DNA of 64,000 nt from Lentzea californiensis (lineage in GTDB: Bacteria > Actinomycetota > Actinomycetes > Mycobacteriales > Pseudonocardiaceae): the NCBI RefSeq assembly GCF_024648825.1, contig NZ_JANBBE010000004.1, forward strand, positions 470,799-534,798, in the 5' to 3' direction. Shown here piece by piece: positions 49,958-58,902 of this stretch; within the stretch, counting starts at the first letter, position 1, and each line of letters begins with the position of its first letter. The notes beneath the pieces were generated by a model that was given only the letters and a program-made list of their open reading frames with translations, searched no databases and had not been told where the DNA came from. A program made the position numbers and the translations under genes.

Positions 49958-52744
49958 ATGGCCCGCAAACACCCGGTAGCCCACGACTTCCGCCTGGTCC
50001 CGGCAGCCGCGGCAGTCTGGACCACAGCCGTGGCCGGTCTCTTCCTCAGCTGGCAGGCGGCAGTGCTCTCCGGCCTGGCAGCAGGAGCCATCGGCCTGCT
50101 GGCATGGCGAAGATCCTGGTGGAACAGGACCTGCGCGATAGCCCTCCTGATCTCAGGCCCGGTCGCCGCGGCCTGGGTGGGCGGCACCGTCCTGCGAGCC
50201 GAGTCCCACCCACTCCGCCTGGCCGCCGACGAAGGCCGCAGCACCACCCTCATCGTCGAACTCACCACCAGACCGAAGGGAATCCGGGCCGCGGGTTTCG
50301 GCGGAACCCAGGCAGGCGTGGAAAACGTCGTGATCAGAGCGACGGCGAACGGCGCCCAGCTGGTGCTGCTGGCTCCGGCGAACAAGTGGCGAGATCTGTT
50401 GCCAGGTCAGAAGGTCACGGTCAAAGGCACCCTCGCGCCGTCCAGGAGCGGCGACCTGGCGTCGGCGTTGTTGCGAGTGCGCGGGCCGCCGCAAAACCCA
50501 CAGCCGGCGCCGGTCTGGCAGACCTGGGCCGACGAACTCCGCGACGGCCTGAGAGAGGCCAGCAAAGTCCTCGGCGACGAGGAAGCCGGGCTCCTGCCGG
50601 CCCTCGTGGTGGGCGACACCGAGCAGATGGTGCCGCGCATCGTGGAGGAGTTCCGGACCGCCGGCCTCGCCCACCTGCTCGCGGTGAGCGGGGCGAACCT
50701 GGCCATCGTCTGCGGGGCGGTCTACCTGCTCACCAGACGTCTCGGGCCACGTCCGGCGGCCTTTGCCGCGCTGGCGGCGCTGGTCGGGTTCGTCGTCCTG
50801 GCCGGGCCGGAGCCGAGTGTGCTCAGGGCCGCTGTCATGGGTGCCGTCGCGTTGCTGGCGCTGGTGCTGGGGCGGCAACGGTCCGCGGTGCCGAGCCTGG
50901 CGACGGCGGTGCTCGTCCTGGTGTTGCACGATCCGGCGCTGGGTGGTGATCCGGGGTTCGCGTTGTCCGTGGTGGCGACGGCGGCGTTGGTGCTCGTCGC
51001 GCCGAAGTGGGCGCGGGCGCTCAAACGGCGCGGTGTGCCGAACGGGCTGGCTGAGGCGATCGTCGTGCCGATGGCCGCGAGCCTGGCCACGGCTCCGGTG
51101 GTGGCCGGGCTCTCCGGGCAGGTGAGCCTGGTGTCGGTGCTGGCCAACCTCGTGGCCGGGCCCGTGGTCGCGCCGGCGACGGTGCTGGGTGTGGTGGCGG
51201 CGGTTGTCGCGCCGTTCTCGTCCCAGGCTGCCGAAGTCGTCACCCATGTCGCTGGGCCCGCTGTGAGTTGGCTGATCACGGTCGGGCGGCAGGCGTCGGC
51301 CGTGCCCGGCGCGGCGGTCGGGTGGCCGGACGGCTGGGGCGGGGCGGTCGCGCTGACGGTGGTGACCGCGGTGGTCGTGTTGTTGCTGCGGTTCAAGAAG
51401 ACGCGGACGTTGGTCGTCGCGGTGCTCGTCGGCGGGTTCGTGGTGCTGGTGCCGTTGAGGGTCGTGGCGCCGGTCTGGCCGCCCGACGGGTGGAAGGTCG
51501 TCAGCTGCGACGTGGGTCAGGGCGACGCGCTGGTCCTCGCGACCGACGACGCCGACACGGCGGTGCTGGTCGACACCGGGCCTGATCCCGGTGCGGTCGA
51601 CCGGTGTCTGAAGACGTTGGGGATCAAGCGGATTCCGCTGGTGGTGCTGACGCACCTGCACGCGGACCACGTCGGCGGTCTCGACGCCGTGCTCACCGGG
51701 CGTGCGGTGGGGGCGGTCGCGGTCGGGCCGCTCAAAGAGCCCGCGTGGGCGTGGAGGGAGGTCGGCGAACGGGCTCGTGCTCATGGTGTGCGGCTCGTGG
51801 AGCCGAAGGCGGGCGAGAGGTTCGCCCTGCCAGGACTGGAGTTGGAGGTGATGGGACCGCGTCGGCCGCCGATCGCCGAGGCCGAGAACACGACGGTGAA
51901 CGACTACTCGCTCGTGCTCAGAGCGCATACGAGGGCGGGGCGGGTGTTGCTCACCGGTGACGTCGAACTGGCCGGCCAGGCGGCGTTGCTGGGGGAGCGG
52001 GACCTGAGCGCCGAGGTGCTCAAGGTGCCGCACCACGGGTCGCGGTACTCGCTGCCCGCGTTCCTGAAGGCCGTGCGGCCTCGGGTGGCGCTGGTGAGCG
52101 TCGGCGCGGGCAACAGGTACGGGCACCCGAGTCCGCACGTCGTCGACGTGTTGCGGACGGGAGGTGCGTTGGTGTTGCGCACGGACAAGGACGGCGACCT
52201 GGCGGTGTTGCCAGGGAACCGAATCGTACGAAGGAGAAGAGATGGTCTGGGTCAGGTTGTTCAACGCGCGTTACCCGATTCCCGGTGGTACGCCGGGCCT
52301 CGCGTGGGCGCTGTGGCAGACGAACTACTCGGCGACGCCGTGGCCGCACGACGAGCTGAAACCCGATTTCGGTTACTACATCTGCGAAACGCTCGAAGAC
52401 GGCACCCGCGCCGTCACGTACAAGGCGACGGCCACGCACGTGCTGCCGCCGACGAAGGCGGCGACACCGGAGGAGGCGTACGACCTCGCCGCGGAGCACG
52501 TGTTCGACGACGCTCTGCGGGTCGCGTCGGACGTCTGGCACGACTACCACTACAACGCGCTGAAGGCAGAAGCCCCTTGGCCGCAACGGATCGTGGCGTG
52601 GCGAGCGGCCGTGGAGTCGATCGGGCCGCACGTGGTGGAGGGCCTGCAACGGTTTCCGCGCACGGGATGGCTCAAGACGGACGCGATCTCGTTGTGAGCC
52701 AGCGGCAGCGGCTTCGGTTCGTGAGCCTTGCTGCCCAGACGTGA
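49958..52744 (+). CDS. comEC: ComEC/Rec2 DNA-uptake channel, 3' end overruns next gene
   Basis: 928 codons as read. The N-terminal hydrophobic region and DUF4131 part come first, then the competence domain with GLAHLLAVSGANLAIVCGAVYLL and GFALSVVATAALVLVAP (many helices), then a C-terminal metallo-beta-lactamase domain: SCDVGQGDALVL, LTHLHADHVGGLDAVL, LLTGDVELAGQ, LKVPHHGSRYSLP and RYGHPSPHVVDVLRTGG. Conserved homology ends near LAVLPGNRIVRR, about residue 755. The remaining ~170 residues are Arg/Gly-rich shadow of the overlapping gene at 52242. The native stop seems lost, or the sequence has an error. ATG 49958 follows GGGGAGG. Confidence 0.85.
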   Translation: MARKHPVAHDFRLVPAAAAVWTTAVAGLFLSWQAAVLSGLAAGAIGLLAWRRSWWNRTCAIALLISGPVAAAWVGGTVLRAESHPLRLAADEGRSTTLIVELTTRPKGIRAAGFGGTQAGVENVVIRATANGAQLVLLAPANKWRDLLPGQKVTVKGTLAPSRSGDLASALLRVRGPPQNPQPAPVWQTWADELRDGLREASKVLGDEEAGLLPALVVGDTEQMVPRIVEEFRTAGLAHLLAVSGANLAIVCGAVYLLTRRLGPRPAAFAALAALVGFVVLAGPEPSVLRAAVMGAVALLALVLGRQRSAVPSLATAVLVLVLHDPALGGDPGFALSVVATAALVLVAPKWARALKRRGVPNGLAEAIVVPMAASLATAPVVAGLSGQVSLVSVLANLVAGPVVAPATVLGVVAAVVAPFSSQAAEVVTHVAGPAVSWLITVGRQASAVPGAAVGWPDGWGGAVALTVVTAVVVLLLRFKKTRTLVVAVLVGGFVVLVPLRVVAPVWPPDGWKVVSCDVGQGDALVLATDDADTAVLVDTGPDPGAVDRCLKTLGIKRIPLVVLTHLHADHVGGLDAVLTGRAVGAVAVGPLKEPAWAWREVGERARAHGVRLVEPKAGERFALPGLELEVMGPRRPPIAEAENTTVNDYSLVLRAHTRAGRVLLTGDVELAGQAALLGERDLSAEVLKVPHHGSRYSLPAFLKAVRPRVALVSVGAGNRYGHPSPHVVDVLRTGGALVLRTDKDGDLAVLPGNRIVRRRRDGLGQVVQRALPDSRWYAGPRVGAVADELLGDAVAARRAETRFRLLHLRNARRRHPRRHVQGDGHARAAADEGGDTGGGVRPRRGARVRRRSAGRVGRLARLPLQRAEGRSPLAATDRGVASGRGVDRAARGGGPATVSAHGMAQDGRDLVVSQRQRLRFVSLAAQT
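52242..52697 (+). CDS. Hypothetical soluble protein, 151 residues
   Basis: It starts at an ATG eight bases after AAGGAGAAG and reads MVWVRLFNARYPIPGGTPGLAWALWQTNYSATPWPHDELKPDFGYYICE, with normal actinobacterial codon use, so it is real even though the comEC frame runs through it. Rich in Trp, Tyr and acidic residues, with no signal or membrane segment. I do not recognise the family. A bidirectional terminator follows before convergent thrC. Confidence 0.7.
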   Translation: MVWVRLFNARYPIPGGTPGLAWALWQTNYSATPWPHDELKPDFGYYICETLEDGTRAVTYKATATHVLPPTKAATPEEAYDLAAEHVFDDALRVASDVWHDYHYNALKAEAPWPQRIVAWRAAVESIGPHVVEGLQRFPRTGWLKTDAISL

Positions 52745-52749
52745 AACGA

Positions 52750-52775
52750 ATCGGGGACGCGAGCGCGTCCCCGAT
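52750..52775. terminator. Bidirectional terminator between hypothetical gene and thrC
   Basis: ATCGGGGACGC pairs perfectly with GCGTCCCCGAT (11 base pairs, GAGC loop). It lies in the 92-base gap between two convergent genes, with A-rich sequence on the left (GAAACGA), which gives a partial T-run for thrC transcripts. Confidence 0.85.
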
Positions 52776-52789
52776 CCGGAGGGAGGTGA

Positions 52790-54046
52790 TTAACCCAGTG
52801 CCTTGGTGACGGCCTCGGCCGACGGCGGGACCGTCGCGCGCGGGCCGATCGTGTCGCCGAGCGCGTCGAGGGTCTTGAGGCCGTCGCCGGTGATCAGCAG
52901 TACGGTCTCGGCGTCCGGGTCGAGCTGGCCCGACTCGAACAGCTTCTTCGCCGTCGCGACGGTCACGCCGCCGGCGGTCTCGGCGAAGATGCCCTCGGTG
53001 CGGGCGAGCAGCTTGATGCCCTCGACGACCTCTTCGTCGGTGACGTCGTCGATGGCGCCGTTGGTGCGACGCACCGCGTCGAGCACGTACGGGCCGTCGG
53101 CCGGGGCGCCGATCGCCAGCGAGCGGGCGATGGTGTCCGGGCGGACCGGGCGGATGACGTCGTGGCCCGCCTTGAACGCGGCGGAGATCGGGGAGCAGCC
53201 GGTGGCCTGCGCGCCGAACACCTTGTACGGCGTGGCCTCGACGAGGTCGAGCTGGCCGAGTTCGCGGAACGCCTTGTCGACCTTGGTGAGCTGCGAGCCG
53301 GACGCGATCGGCACGACGATCTGGTCGGGCAGGCGCCAGCCGAGCTGCTCGGCGACCTCGTAGCCGAGCGTCTTCGAGCCTTCCGCGTAGTACGGGCGGA
53401 CGTTGACGTTCACGAACGCCCAGTCTTCGTTCTCCGCGGCGAGCTCCTGGGCGAGGCGGTTCACGTCGTCGTAGTTGCCGTCGACGGCGATCAGGGCGCC
53501 GTCGTAGACGGCACTCATGAGGATCTTGGCGCGCTCGAGGTTGGAGGGGACTAGAACGACGGACTTCCAGCCCGCACGGGCGGCGGCCGCGGCGACGGCG
53601 TTCGCCAGGTTGCCGGTGGACGGGCAGGCCAGCACCTTGAAGCCGAGTTCGCGGGCGGCGGCGAGCGCGACGCCGACGACGCGGTCCTTGAACGAGTGCG
53701 TGGGGTTGCCGGTGTCGTCCTTCACCCAGATCTTGCGGACGCCCAGGGCCTTGGCGAGGTTGTGCGCCTCGACCAGGCGGGTGCCGCCGGGATCGGTGTT
53801 CGGGTGCTGTTCCACAGTGGACGGAACAGGGAGGAGGCCGCGGTAGCGCCAGATGGACCTGGGGCCGGCCTCGATGTCCTCGCGCCGGATCTTCCCGAAG
53901 TCGTAGGCCACTTCCAGCGGCCCGAAACACTCGAGACAGGCGTACTCAGGAGCGAGAGGGGTTTCGTTCCCACACTCCCGGCACAGCAGTGCCCGGGCAG
54001 GGCCGAGGTCGAACTTCGTGCTCGTGGGCACAGTGACAGCAGTCAT
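52790..54046 (-). CDS. thrC: Threonine synthase
   Basis: 418 residues. It is a PLP enzyme converting O-phosphohomoserine to threonine. An N-terminal Cys ribbon (CRECGNETPLAPEYACLEC, 22-40) is followed by WVKDDTGNPTHSFKDRV with the PLP lysine near 120, LACPSTGNLANAVAAAAARAG (phosphate/PLP binding), and VVPIASGSQLTKV. The long form with the ribbon is typical of this group. The start is ATG 54046, preceded by GGAGATA. An S-box SAM riboswitch occupies the leader, so expression should follow SAM level, unusual for threonine synthesis: threonine and methionine share O-phosphohomoserine. Confidence 0.95.
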   Translation of the reverse strand: MTAVTVPTSTKFDLGPARALLCRECGNETPLAPEYACLECFGPLEVAYDFGKIRREDIEAGPRSIWRYRGLLPVPSTVEQHPNTDPGGTRLVEAHNLAKALGVRKIWVKDDTGNPTHSFKDRVVGVALAAARELGFKVLACPSTGNLANAVAAAAARAGWKSVVLVPSNLERAKILMSAVYDGALIAVDGNYDDVNRLAQELAAENEDWAFVNVNVRPYYAEGSKTLGYEVAEQLGWRLPDQIVVPIASGSQLTKVDKAFRELGQLDLVEATPYKVFGAQATGCSPISAAFKAGHDVIRPVRPDTIARSLAIGAPADGPYVLDAVRRTNGAIDDVTDEEVVEGIKLLARTEGIFAETAGGVTVATAKKLFESGQLDPDAETVLLITGDGLKTLDALGDTIGPRATVPPSAEAVTKALG

Positions 54047-54060
54047 CGCGAGGTATCTCC

Positions 54061-54185
54061 TCATCTTTCCCGCGAAATCGAACGGGTCGGAATTGGCACC
54101 GTGATCGTCCGCACATAGCTCTGCGCTAGTGCTTACGCCGGTTGCCGGGGCTTCTACGGGCCGTTCCCTCTGCCCCTCTGGATGA
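54061..54185 (-). promoter_or_regulatory. SAM-I (S-box) riboswitch in the thrC leader
   Basis: Read on the minus strand from 54185: TCATCCAGAGGGGCAGAGGG, then AACGGCCC, AAGCCCCGGCAACC, a P3/P4 region, GGTGCCAATTCC, and AAAGATGA at the end. These are the conserved S-box blocks. P1 pairs TCATC (54185-54181) with GATGA (54065-54061). The ribosome site GGAGATA starts directly after P1, so SAM binding could shut translation by holding P1. Seen in sequence; mechanism inferred. Confidence 0.94.
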
Positions 54186-54275
54186 GCGGTATTCAGTTGT
54201 GGCCATCAAGCTACGGCATCTGTCCGTTGCCGAGCCACAAATGCCCACGATCCGGGACGTGGAAGGATGCGGAGC

Positions 54276-55244
54276 GTGAGCGCACCGGAGTCACTGCACC
54301 TCGTCGTCGGCGAGGAGGAGTTGCTGGTCGAACGTGCTGTTCGGGCGGCTCTCGAGGCCGCGCGGGAGGTCGATCCGACCGCCGACCTGACCCGCGTCCA
54401 GGTGACTGATCTCACGCCTCCCGAGCTGGCCGAACTGGTGAGTCCGTCGCTGTTCGCGGAGGGCCGCGTGATCGTCCTGCAGAACGGGCAGGACATCAGC
54501 AAGGAGGTCGCCGACATGGTGCTCTCCTACGTCAAAGCACCCGCGGACGGTGTCACGCTCGTTGTCCTGCACACGGGCGGTGGTCGCAGCAAGGCGGCCA
54601 AGGACCTGCCCGGACAGCTGAAGAAGGCCGGCGCCGCGGTCACGGAGTGCGGCAAGGTCACCAAGCAGGGTGATCGCGAGGCGTTCGTGCGCAACGAGGT
54701 GCGGCGCGCGGGCGGCAAGATCGACTCTGAGGCCGTCGCCACGCTCATCGACGCCGTGGGCACGAACCTGCGCGAGCTCGCCGCGGCCTCGTCGCAGCTC
54801 GTCTCCGACACGGACGGCAAGGTGACGGTCGAGGAGATCCGCCGCTACCACCAGGGCAAGGCCGAGGTGACCGGGTTCGCCGTCGCGGAGAAGGCCGTCG
54901 TCGGTGACCGGGCGGGCGCCATGGAGGCGTTGCGCTGGGCCATGCAGCTCGGCGTGCCGCACGTGCTGGTCGCGGACGCGCTGGCGGACGCGGTGCGCAC
55001 GGTCGCGCGCGTGTCCGCGGTGGGCCGCGCCGACCCGTTCAGCCTGGCCGGGCCGCTCGGCATGCCGCCTTGGAAGATCAAGAAGGCGCAGGCCCAGTCC
55101 CGCGGCTGGGACCAGTCGGGTCTCGCCGACGCGATGCAGGTGGTCGCGGGCCTCAACGCCGACGTGAAGGGTGTGGCGGCCGACGCCGACTACGCGCTGG
55201 AGCGTGCCGTGCTCCGGATCGTGGCCGCGCACAGCCGCCGCTGA
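54276..55244 (+). CDS. holA: DNA polymerase III delta subunit
   Basis: 322 residues from the GTG at 54276 (SAPESLHLVVGEEELLVERAV). The clamp-loader subunit opens the beta clamp. VGEEELLVERAVR is the conserved N-terminus, VTDLTPPELAELVSPSLFAEGRVIVLQNG and AVATLIDAVGTNLRELAAASSQL match the delta core, and AMEALRWAMQLGVPHVLVADALAD lies in the C-terminal collar. An ATG nine bases earlier touches GGAAGG with no spacing, so it is less likely. In mycobacteria it also lies after comEC (Rv2413c). It is divergent from thrC. Confidence 0.93.
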   Translation: MSAPESLHLVVGEEELLVERAVRAALEAAREVDPTADLTRVQVTDLTPPELAELVSPSLFAEGRVIVLQNGQDISKEVADMVLSYVKAPADGVTLVVLHTGGGRSKAAKDLPGQLKKAGAAVTECGKVTKQGDREAFVRNEVRRAGGKIDSEAVATLIDAVGTNLRELAAASSQLVSDTDGKVTVEEIRRYHQGKAEVTGFAVAEKAVVGDRAGAMEALRWAMQLGVPHVLVADALADAVRTVARVSAVGRADPFSLAGPLGMPPWKIKKAQAQSRGWDQSGLADAMQVVAGLNADVKGVAADADYALERAVLRIVAAHSRR

Positions 55245-55254
55245 CCTAGCCGGA

Positions 55255-56064
55255 TCACGACTGGCGCGGGATCCCGATCAGGTACTGGGCACCCGTGAAG
55301 CCGGGTTCGACGCCGATCGTCCACTCGAACGACTCGGTGCCGTCCAGGCCGTCGACGATCTGCCGCAGTTCCGCGCGCCCGTACATGCGCAGGAACGACA
55401 CGACGCTGTCGAAGAACATCATGAACGGCAGCACCGGCACGAGGTAGGTCAGCGCCAGCCGCAGCAGGTACCGCGGCAGGGGGTTGCGCTGGAACGGCGC
55501 CGCGAGCAGGACGGCCAGCGTGAGGAAGAACGGGAACACCAGCACGTAGAGCCACGACCGCTTGGTGTCGACGACGACCATCGGCTGCCGGGTGTCGACA
55601 GCGTTCTGCAGCATGCGCGCGGCCAGCACGGGCGGGAAGTGGTGGAAGGCGCCGTAGATCGTCCGCGTCCCCTCCAGCCGGCAGTCGGTGGCGTCGACGG
55701 ACGTGGGCAGGTGGTCCACCGAGCAGCACGGATCAGGGAGCCGGCGCCGGTTCTGCGCGGCGGCGCGCTCGAACGCGGGCACGTTCGGCACCAGATCCGT
55801 CAGCGTGACCTGCGTGTGGACGCCCTGCGCGTGCAGCCGCCGCTGGATCAGCGGCACCGGGCCGCCCGAACCGGCGCAGAGGTCGACGATCCGGTGGTCC
55901 GCGCCCGACCGCAACGCCAGCGCCAGCGGCCGTGAGTACTCGCGCGCGGCGTCCGTCAGCCGGTAGATCGTTATGATCGACTCGGTGTGCAGGGTCCGCA
56001 GCACGGGCGGGGTGCCGTCGAGGTCGTGCAGCTCGAAGAAGTCGATCCGCGGAAGCGATTCCAT
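55255..56064 (-). CDS. Class I SAM-dependent methyltransferase-like membrane-associated protein
   Basis: 269 residues. RIVDLCAGSGGPVPLIQRRLHAQG is the SAM-binding GxGxG-like loop (D-x-C-A-G-S-G-G), TDLVPNVPAFERAAAQN is motif II, and TRTIYGAFHHFPPVLAARM is motif III. Near the C-terminus are hydrophobic segments SWLYVLVFPFFLTLAVLLAAPF and LTYLVPVLPFMMFFDSVVSFL, so it may attach to the membrane. Methyl acceptor unknown. It lies downstream of rpsT on the same strand, after a terminator, and convergent with holA (10-base gap). Confidence 0.8.
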   Translation of the reverse strand: MESLPRIDFFELHDLDGTPPVLRTLHTESIITIYRLTDAAREYSRPLALALRSGADHRIVDLCAGSGGPVPLIQRRLHAQGVHTQVTLTDLVPNVPAFERAAAQNRRRLPDPCCSVDHLPTSVDATDCRLEGTRTIYGAFHHFPPVLAARMLQNAVDTRQPMVVVDTKRSWLYVLVFPFFLTLAVLLAAPFQRNPLPRYLLRLALTYLVPVLPFMMFFDSVVSFLRMYGRAELRQIVDGLDGTESFEWTIGVEPGFTGAQYLIGIPRQS

Positions 56065-56098
56065 GGACCTACGCCTACCGTGCCCGAGGCCACATGCG

Positions 56099-56134
56099 AA
56101 AGGGCTCCACTTCCCGGAGGAGGTGGAGCCCTTT
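56099..56134 (-). terminator. rpsT terminator
   Basis: On the minus strand, AAAGGGCTCCACCTCCTCCG folds with the following bases into a 16-base-pair stem (one G-U) and a 4-base loop. It begins 29 bases after the rpsT stop. The ends AAAGGG/CCCTTT give a T-run on the transcript. Confidence 0.88.
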
Positions 56135-56162
56135 GCAGAAGCTGGAAGCGCTACGAGCGAGC

Positions 56163-56429
56163 TCAGCCCTCGAGGGAGTTCGCGCGCAGGGCCATCGCCG
56201 ACTTCTTGTTGGCGGCCTGGTTGGCGTGGATGACGCCCTTGGTGGCGGCCTTGTCGAGCTTGCGGGACGCGTCCTGCAGCAGCTCCAGGGCCTTCGCCTT
56301 GTCACCGGCCTCGGCAGCCTCGCGGAACTTGCGGATGGCCGTCTTCAGGGACGACTTGACCGACTTGTTGCGAAGGCGAGCCTTCTCGTTGGTCTTGATC
56401 CGCTTGAGCTGGGACTTGATGTTCGCCAT
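56163..56429 (-). CDS. rpsT: 30S ribosomal protein S20
   Basis: 88 residues. [38 protein letters not shown] and [27 protein letters not shown] ending ([21 protein letters not shown]) are the S20 hallmarks. It binds 16S rRNA early in assembly. It starts at ATG 56429 after AAGAAGG and has its own terminator. In mycobacteria it also lies next to holA (Rv2412). Confidence 0.98.
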   Translation of the reverse strand: MANIKSQLKRIKTNEKARLRNKSVKSSLKTAIRKFREAAEAGDKAKALELLQDASRKLDKAATKGVIHANQAANKKSAMALRANSLEG

Positions 56430-56554
56430 GCGACATCACCCTTCTTGTCGAAACCGGAGTTCGTGACGCGCTATGTCGGCACCGGCCACAAGGGCCAGGT
56501 CTCCTCCACGGCGGAGAGCCGCGCGTTCACGACGACGAAGGATATCAGGCCAGC

Positions 56555-58813
56555 TCAGCGCACCGTGAAGGTGGCCTTCTCGGCACCGACCACCGCCTCG
56601 TAGCCACCACGGGCGACCTCACGGCGCCCGTCACCGTCCACGTCGCCGACGGTCAGGGCCAGCTGCGCGAGCTTGAACGACACATCGACCTGCTTCGACT
56701 GTCCCGCAGCGAGTTCCACGCGGGTGAAGCCCACCAGACGGGCATCGGGAGTCAGCACCGGCGAGGCCGGCTGGCGCACGTAGACCGGCACCACCGCGGT
56801 GCCCGCACGCGTACCGGTGTTCGCCACCGTGAACTTCACCACGCCGTCACGGCGATCGACGGACACCGAGGTTCCCGATGTCGTGAACGACGTGTACGAC
56901 AGCCCGTGCCCGAACGCGTAGAGCGGGTCGTACTTCGCACCCGCCGAGGTGTTCGCGCCCGGCAGCTGGTCGTAGGTCAGCGTCGGGTCGCCCAGCGCCT
57001 TCGGCCACGAGATCGGCAGCTTGCCGCTCGGGTTGACCGCGCCGAACAGCACGTCGGCGATCGCCCGGCCGCCCTCGCTGCCCGGCAACCAGCCTGCGAC
57101 CAGCGCGTTCGCGTCGGCCACCGCACCGAGCACCTGCGGACGCGCGGTGAGCAGCACCACGACCACCGGCTTGCCGGTCGCCTGCACCGCGTCCACCCAC
57201 GCCTGCTGCTCGGCCGTGAGCACCGGGTTCTCCGTGTCGGCGGGACCCTCCGCACCGGGCTTCTCTCCCAGCACGACGACGACCGCGTCCGCACCGTCGG
57301 CCTCAGCCACCGCCGCGGCCTGAGTCGGGGCGTGCACGACGGACGCACCGGGAACGGCCTCGCGAACACCGGTCAGCACGGTCGCGGTCGGCGGCAAGGG
57401 CGAGTCGTCCGGCACGCCCTGCCACTCGACGGTCCAGCCACCGAGCTGACGGCGCACGTCGTCCGCCGTCTCACCGGTCACGACGATCTTCTTGGCAGCA
57501 GGGGAAAGCGGCAGCACGCCGTCGTTCTTCAGCAGCACGGTGCCCTCGGCCGCCGCCTGGCGAGCCAGCGAGCGGTCCGCGTTCACCACGTTGCCGTCGG
57601 CCTTGGCCGGGTCGACGTAGGGCTTCTCGAACAACCCGAGGTCGAACTTGAGCTTCAGCACCCGCCGCACGGCCTGGTCGATCCGCCCGCGCGACACCGA
57701 ACCGTCGCGCACGTTCGCCAGCAGCAACGACGTGAACTCGGCCGCGTTCGACGGCTCCATCGCCATGTCCACACCGGCGTTGACGCTCATCGCGATCGCC
57801 GTCTTGTAGTCGGGCGCGACCTTGTGCCGGTCCACCAGGTACTTCATGTCCTGCCAGTCCGAGACCGCGACACCCTTGAAGCCCATGCGGTCGCGCAGCT
57901 GCGTCTGCAGCATGTACTTCGACGCGTGTACCGGCACACCGTTGAGCGAGCCGGAGTTGATCATCACGGTCTTCACGCCCGCGTCGAACTGCGCCTGGAA
58001 CGACGGCAGCACGAGGTCCTGCAGCTGCCGGATCGGGACCTGCGCCGCCGCGCGGTCGTGCCCGTTCGCCGGCGCCGAGTACCCGGCGAAGTGCTTCGCC
58101 GTCGCAGTCAGCTGCGCGGTGTCGTCCACCCTGGCCTGCTGCCCGCGCACGTTCGCCGCCGCCAGCTGCCCGGACAGGAACGGGTCCTCGCTGTAGGTCT
58201 CGTAGTAACGGCCCCAGCGCGTGTCCCGCGCGATGTCGGACACCGGGGCGAAGTTCCAGAAGACACCGGTGGCGCGCAACGCCTTCGACGCCGACACACC
58301 GATCTTCTCCTGCAGCCCGGGGTCCCACGTCGCACCGAGCCCGATCTGGTGCGGGAACATCGTCGCGGAGATGACGTTGTTGTGCCCGTGCACGCCGTCC
58401 GCGCCGTAGATGATCGGGATCTTCAACCTGTTGTGCTCCAACGCATAGCGCTGGATCGCGTTGTTCATCTCGGCCCACGCCCTGGGCGTGTTGTCGAGCG
58501 GCGCGTCACCACCGCCGGACAGGATCGAGCCCACGTGCGCGTCGGCCAGCACCGCCTTGAGGCAGGAGTCGACCAACGGCCCGTTGACGTTGTTGCAGTC
58601 ACCGCGCAGCTTCCCGACGCGGATCTGGGCCATCTGCCCGATCTTCTCCTCGAGCGTCATCCTGCGCAGCAGGTCCTCGACCCGCCGCTCGGCTGACGCC
58701 CGACTGTCCAGATAGATCTCCTTACCCGCTGCGAGACCGCCCGCCGGTGTCAGCGACGCGATCACCACAGCCAGGCCCAGCACGCCGAGACCGGCGCGTT
58801 TGCGGGAGAACAA
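56555..58813 (-). CDS. Secreted GH3 beta-glucosidase / exoglucanase
   Basis: 752 residues. A signal peptide (MFSRKRAGLGVLGLAVVIAS, Ala-Gly-rich end) is followed by the GH3 (alpha/beta)8 barrel: RRMTLEEKIGQM, IPIIYGADGVHGHNNV, FAPVSDIARDTRWGRYYETYSEDP, KHFAGYSAPANGHDRA and the nucleophile Asp in KGVAVSDWQDMKYLV. Domain 2 has AAEGTVLLKNDGVLPL and DAVVVVLGEKPGAEG. A fibronectin-like C-terminal domain ends it. It resembles 1,4-beta-D-glucan glucohydrolase-type enzymes. The start is a TTG nine bases after GGAGGA; a TTG two codons earlier is too close. The ribosome site sits in a hairpin. Confidence 0.92.
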   Translation of the reverse strand: MFSRKRAGLGVLGLAVVIASLTPAGGLAAGKEIYLDSRASAERRVEDLLRRMTLEEKIGQMAQIRVGKLRGDCNNVNGPLVDSCLKAVLADAHVGSILSGGGDAPLDNTPRAWAEMNNAIQRYALEHNRLKIPIIYGADGVHGHNNVISATMFPHQIGLGATWDPGLQEKIGVSASKALRATGVFWNFAPVSDIARDTRWGRYYETYSEDPFLSGQLAAANVRGQQARVDDTAQLTATAKHFAGYSAPANGHDRAAAQVPIRQLQDLVLPSFQAQFDAGVKTVMINSGSLNGVPVHASKYMLQTQLRDRMGFKGVAVSDWQDMKYLVDRHKVAPDYKTAIAMSVNAGVDMAMEPSNAAEFTSLLLANVRDGSVSRGRIDQAVRRVLKLKFDLGLFEKPYVDPAKADGNVVNADRSLARQAAAEGTVLLKNDGVLPLSPAAKKIVVTGETADDVRRQLGGWTVEWQGVPDDSPLPPTATVLTGVREAVPGASVVHAPTQAAAVAEADGADAVVVVLGEKPGAEGPADTENPVLTAEQQAWVDAVQATGKPVVVVLLTARPQVLGAVADANALVAGWLPGSEGGRAIADVLFGAVNPSGKLPISWPKALGDPTLTYDQLPGANTSAGAKYDPLYAFGHGLSYTSFTTSGTSVSVDRRDGVVKFTVANTGTRAGTAVVPVYVRQPASPVLTPDARLVGFTRVELAAGQSKQVDVSFKLAQLALTVGDVDGDGRREVARGGYEAVVGAEKATFTVR

Positions 58814-58821
58814 AGTCAAGA

Positions 58822-58871
58822 CTCCTCCACGTTCCCGGTGCGCCCGCCGCACACCATCGCGTGGAGGAGTC
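58822..58871 (-). promoter_or_regulatory. Ribosome-site-sequestering hairpin of the GH3 gene
   Basis: On the minus strand, GACTCCTCCACG (58871-58860) pairs perfectly with CGTGGAGGAGTC (58833-58822); the second arm contains the GGAGGAG ribosome site. The 26-base loop itself can pair GGTGTGCG with CGCACC. It sits directly before the TTG start. A hidden ribosome site suggests translational control. Pairing is seen; regulation is inference. Confidence 0.6.
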
Positions 58872-58902
58872 AGCCAGCACACCCCCGAACGGCTGAACTG
58901 AA

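Noticed and set aside
49779..49979. 66-codon frame with GGAG upstream, overlapping the comEC start
   Set aside because: Translation is Pro/Arg/His/Gln-rich without structure. It may be expressed, but nothing supports a real protein.
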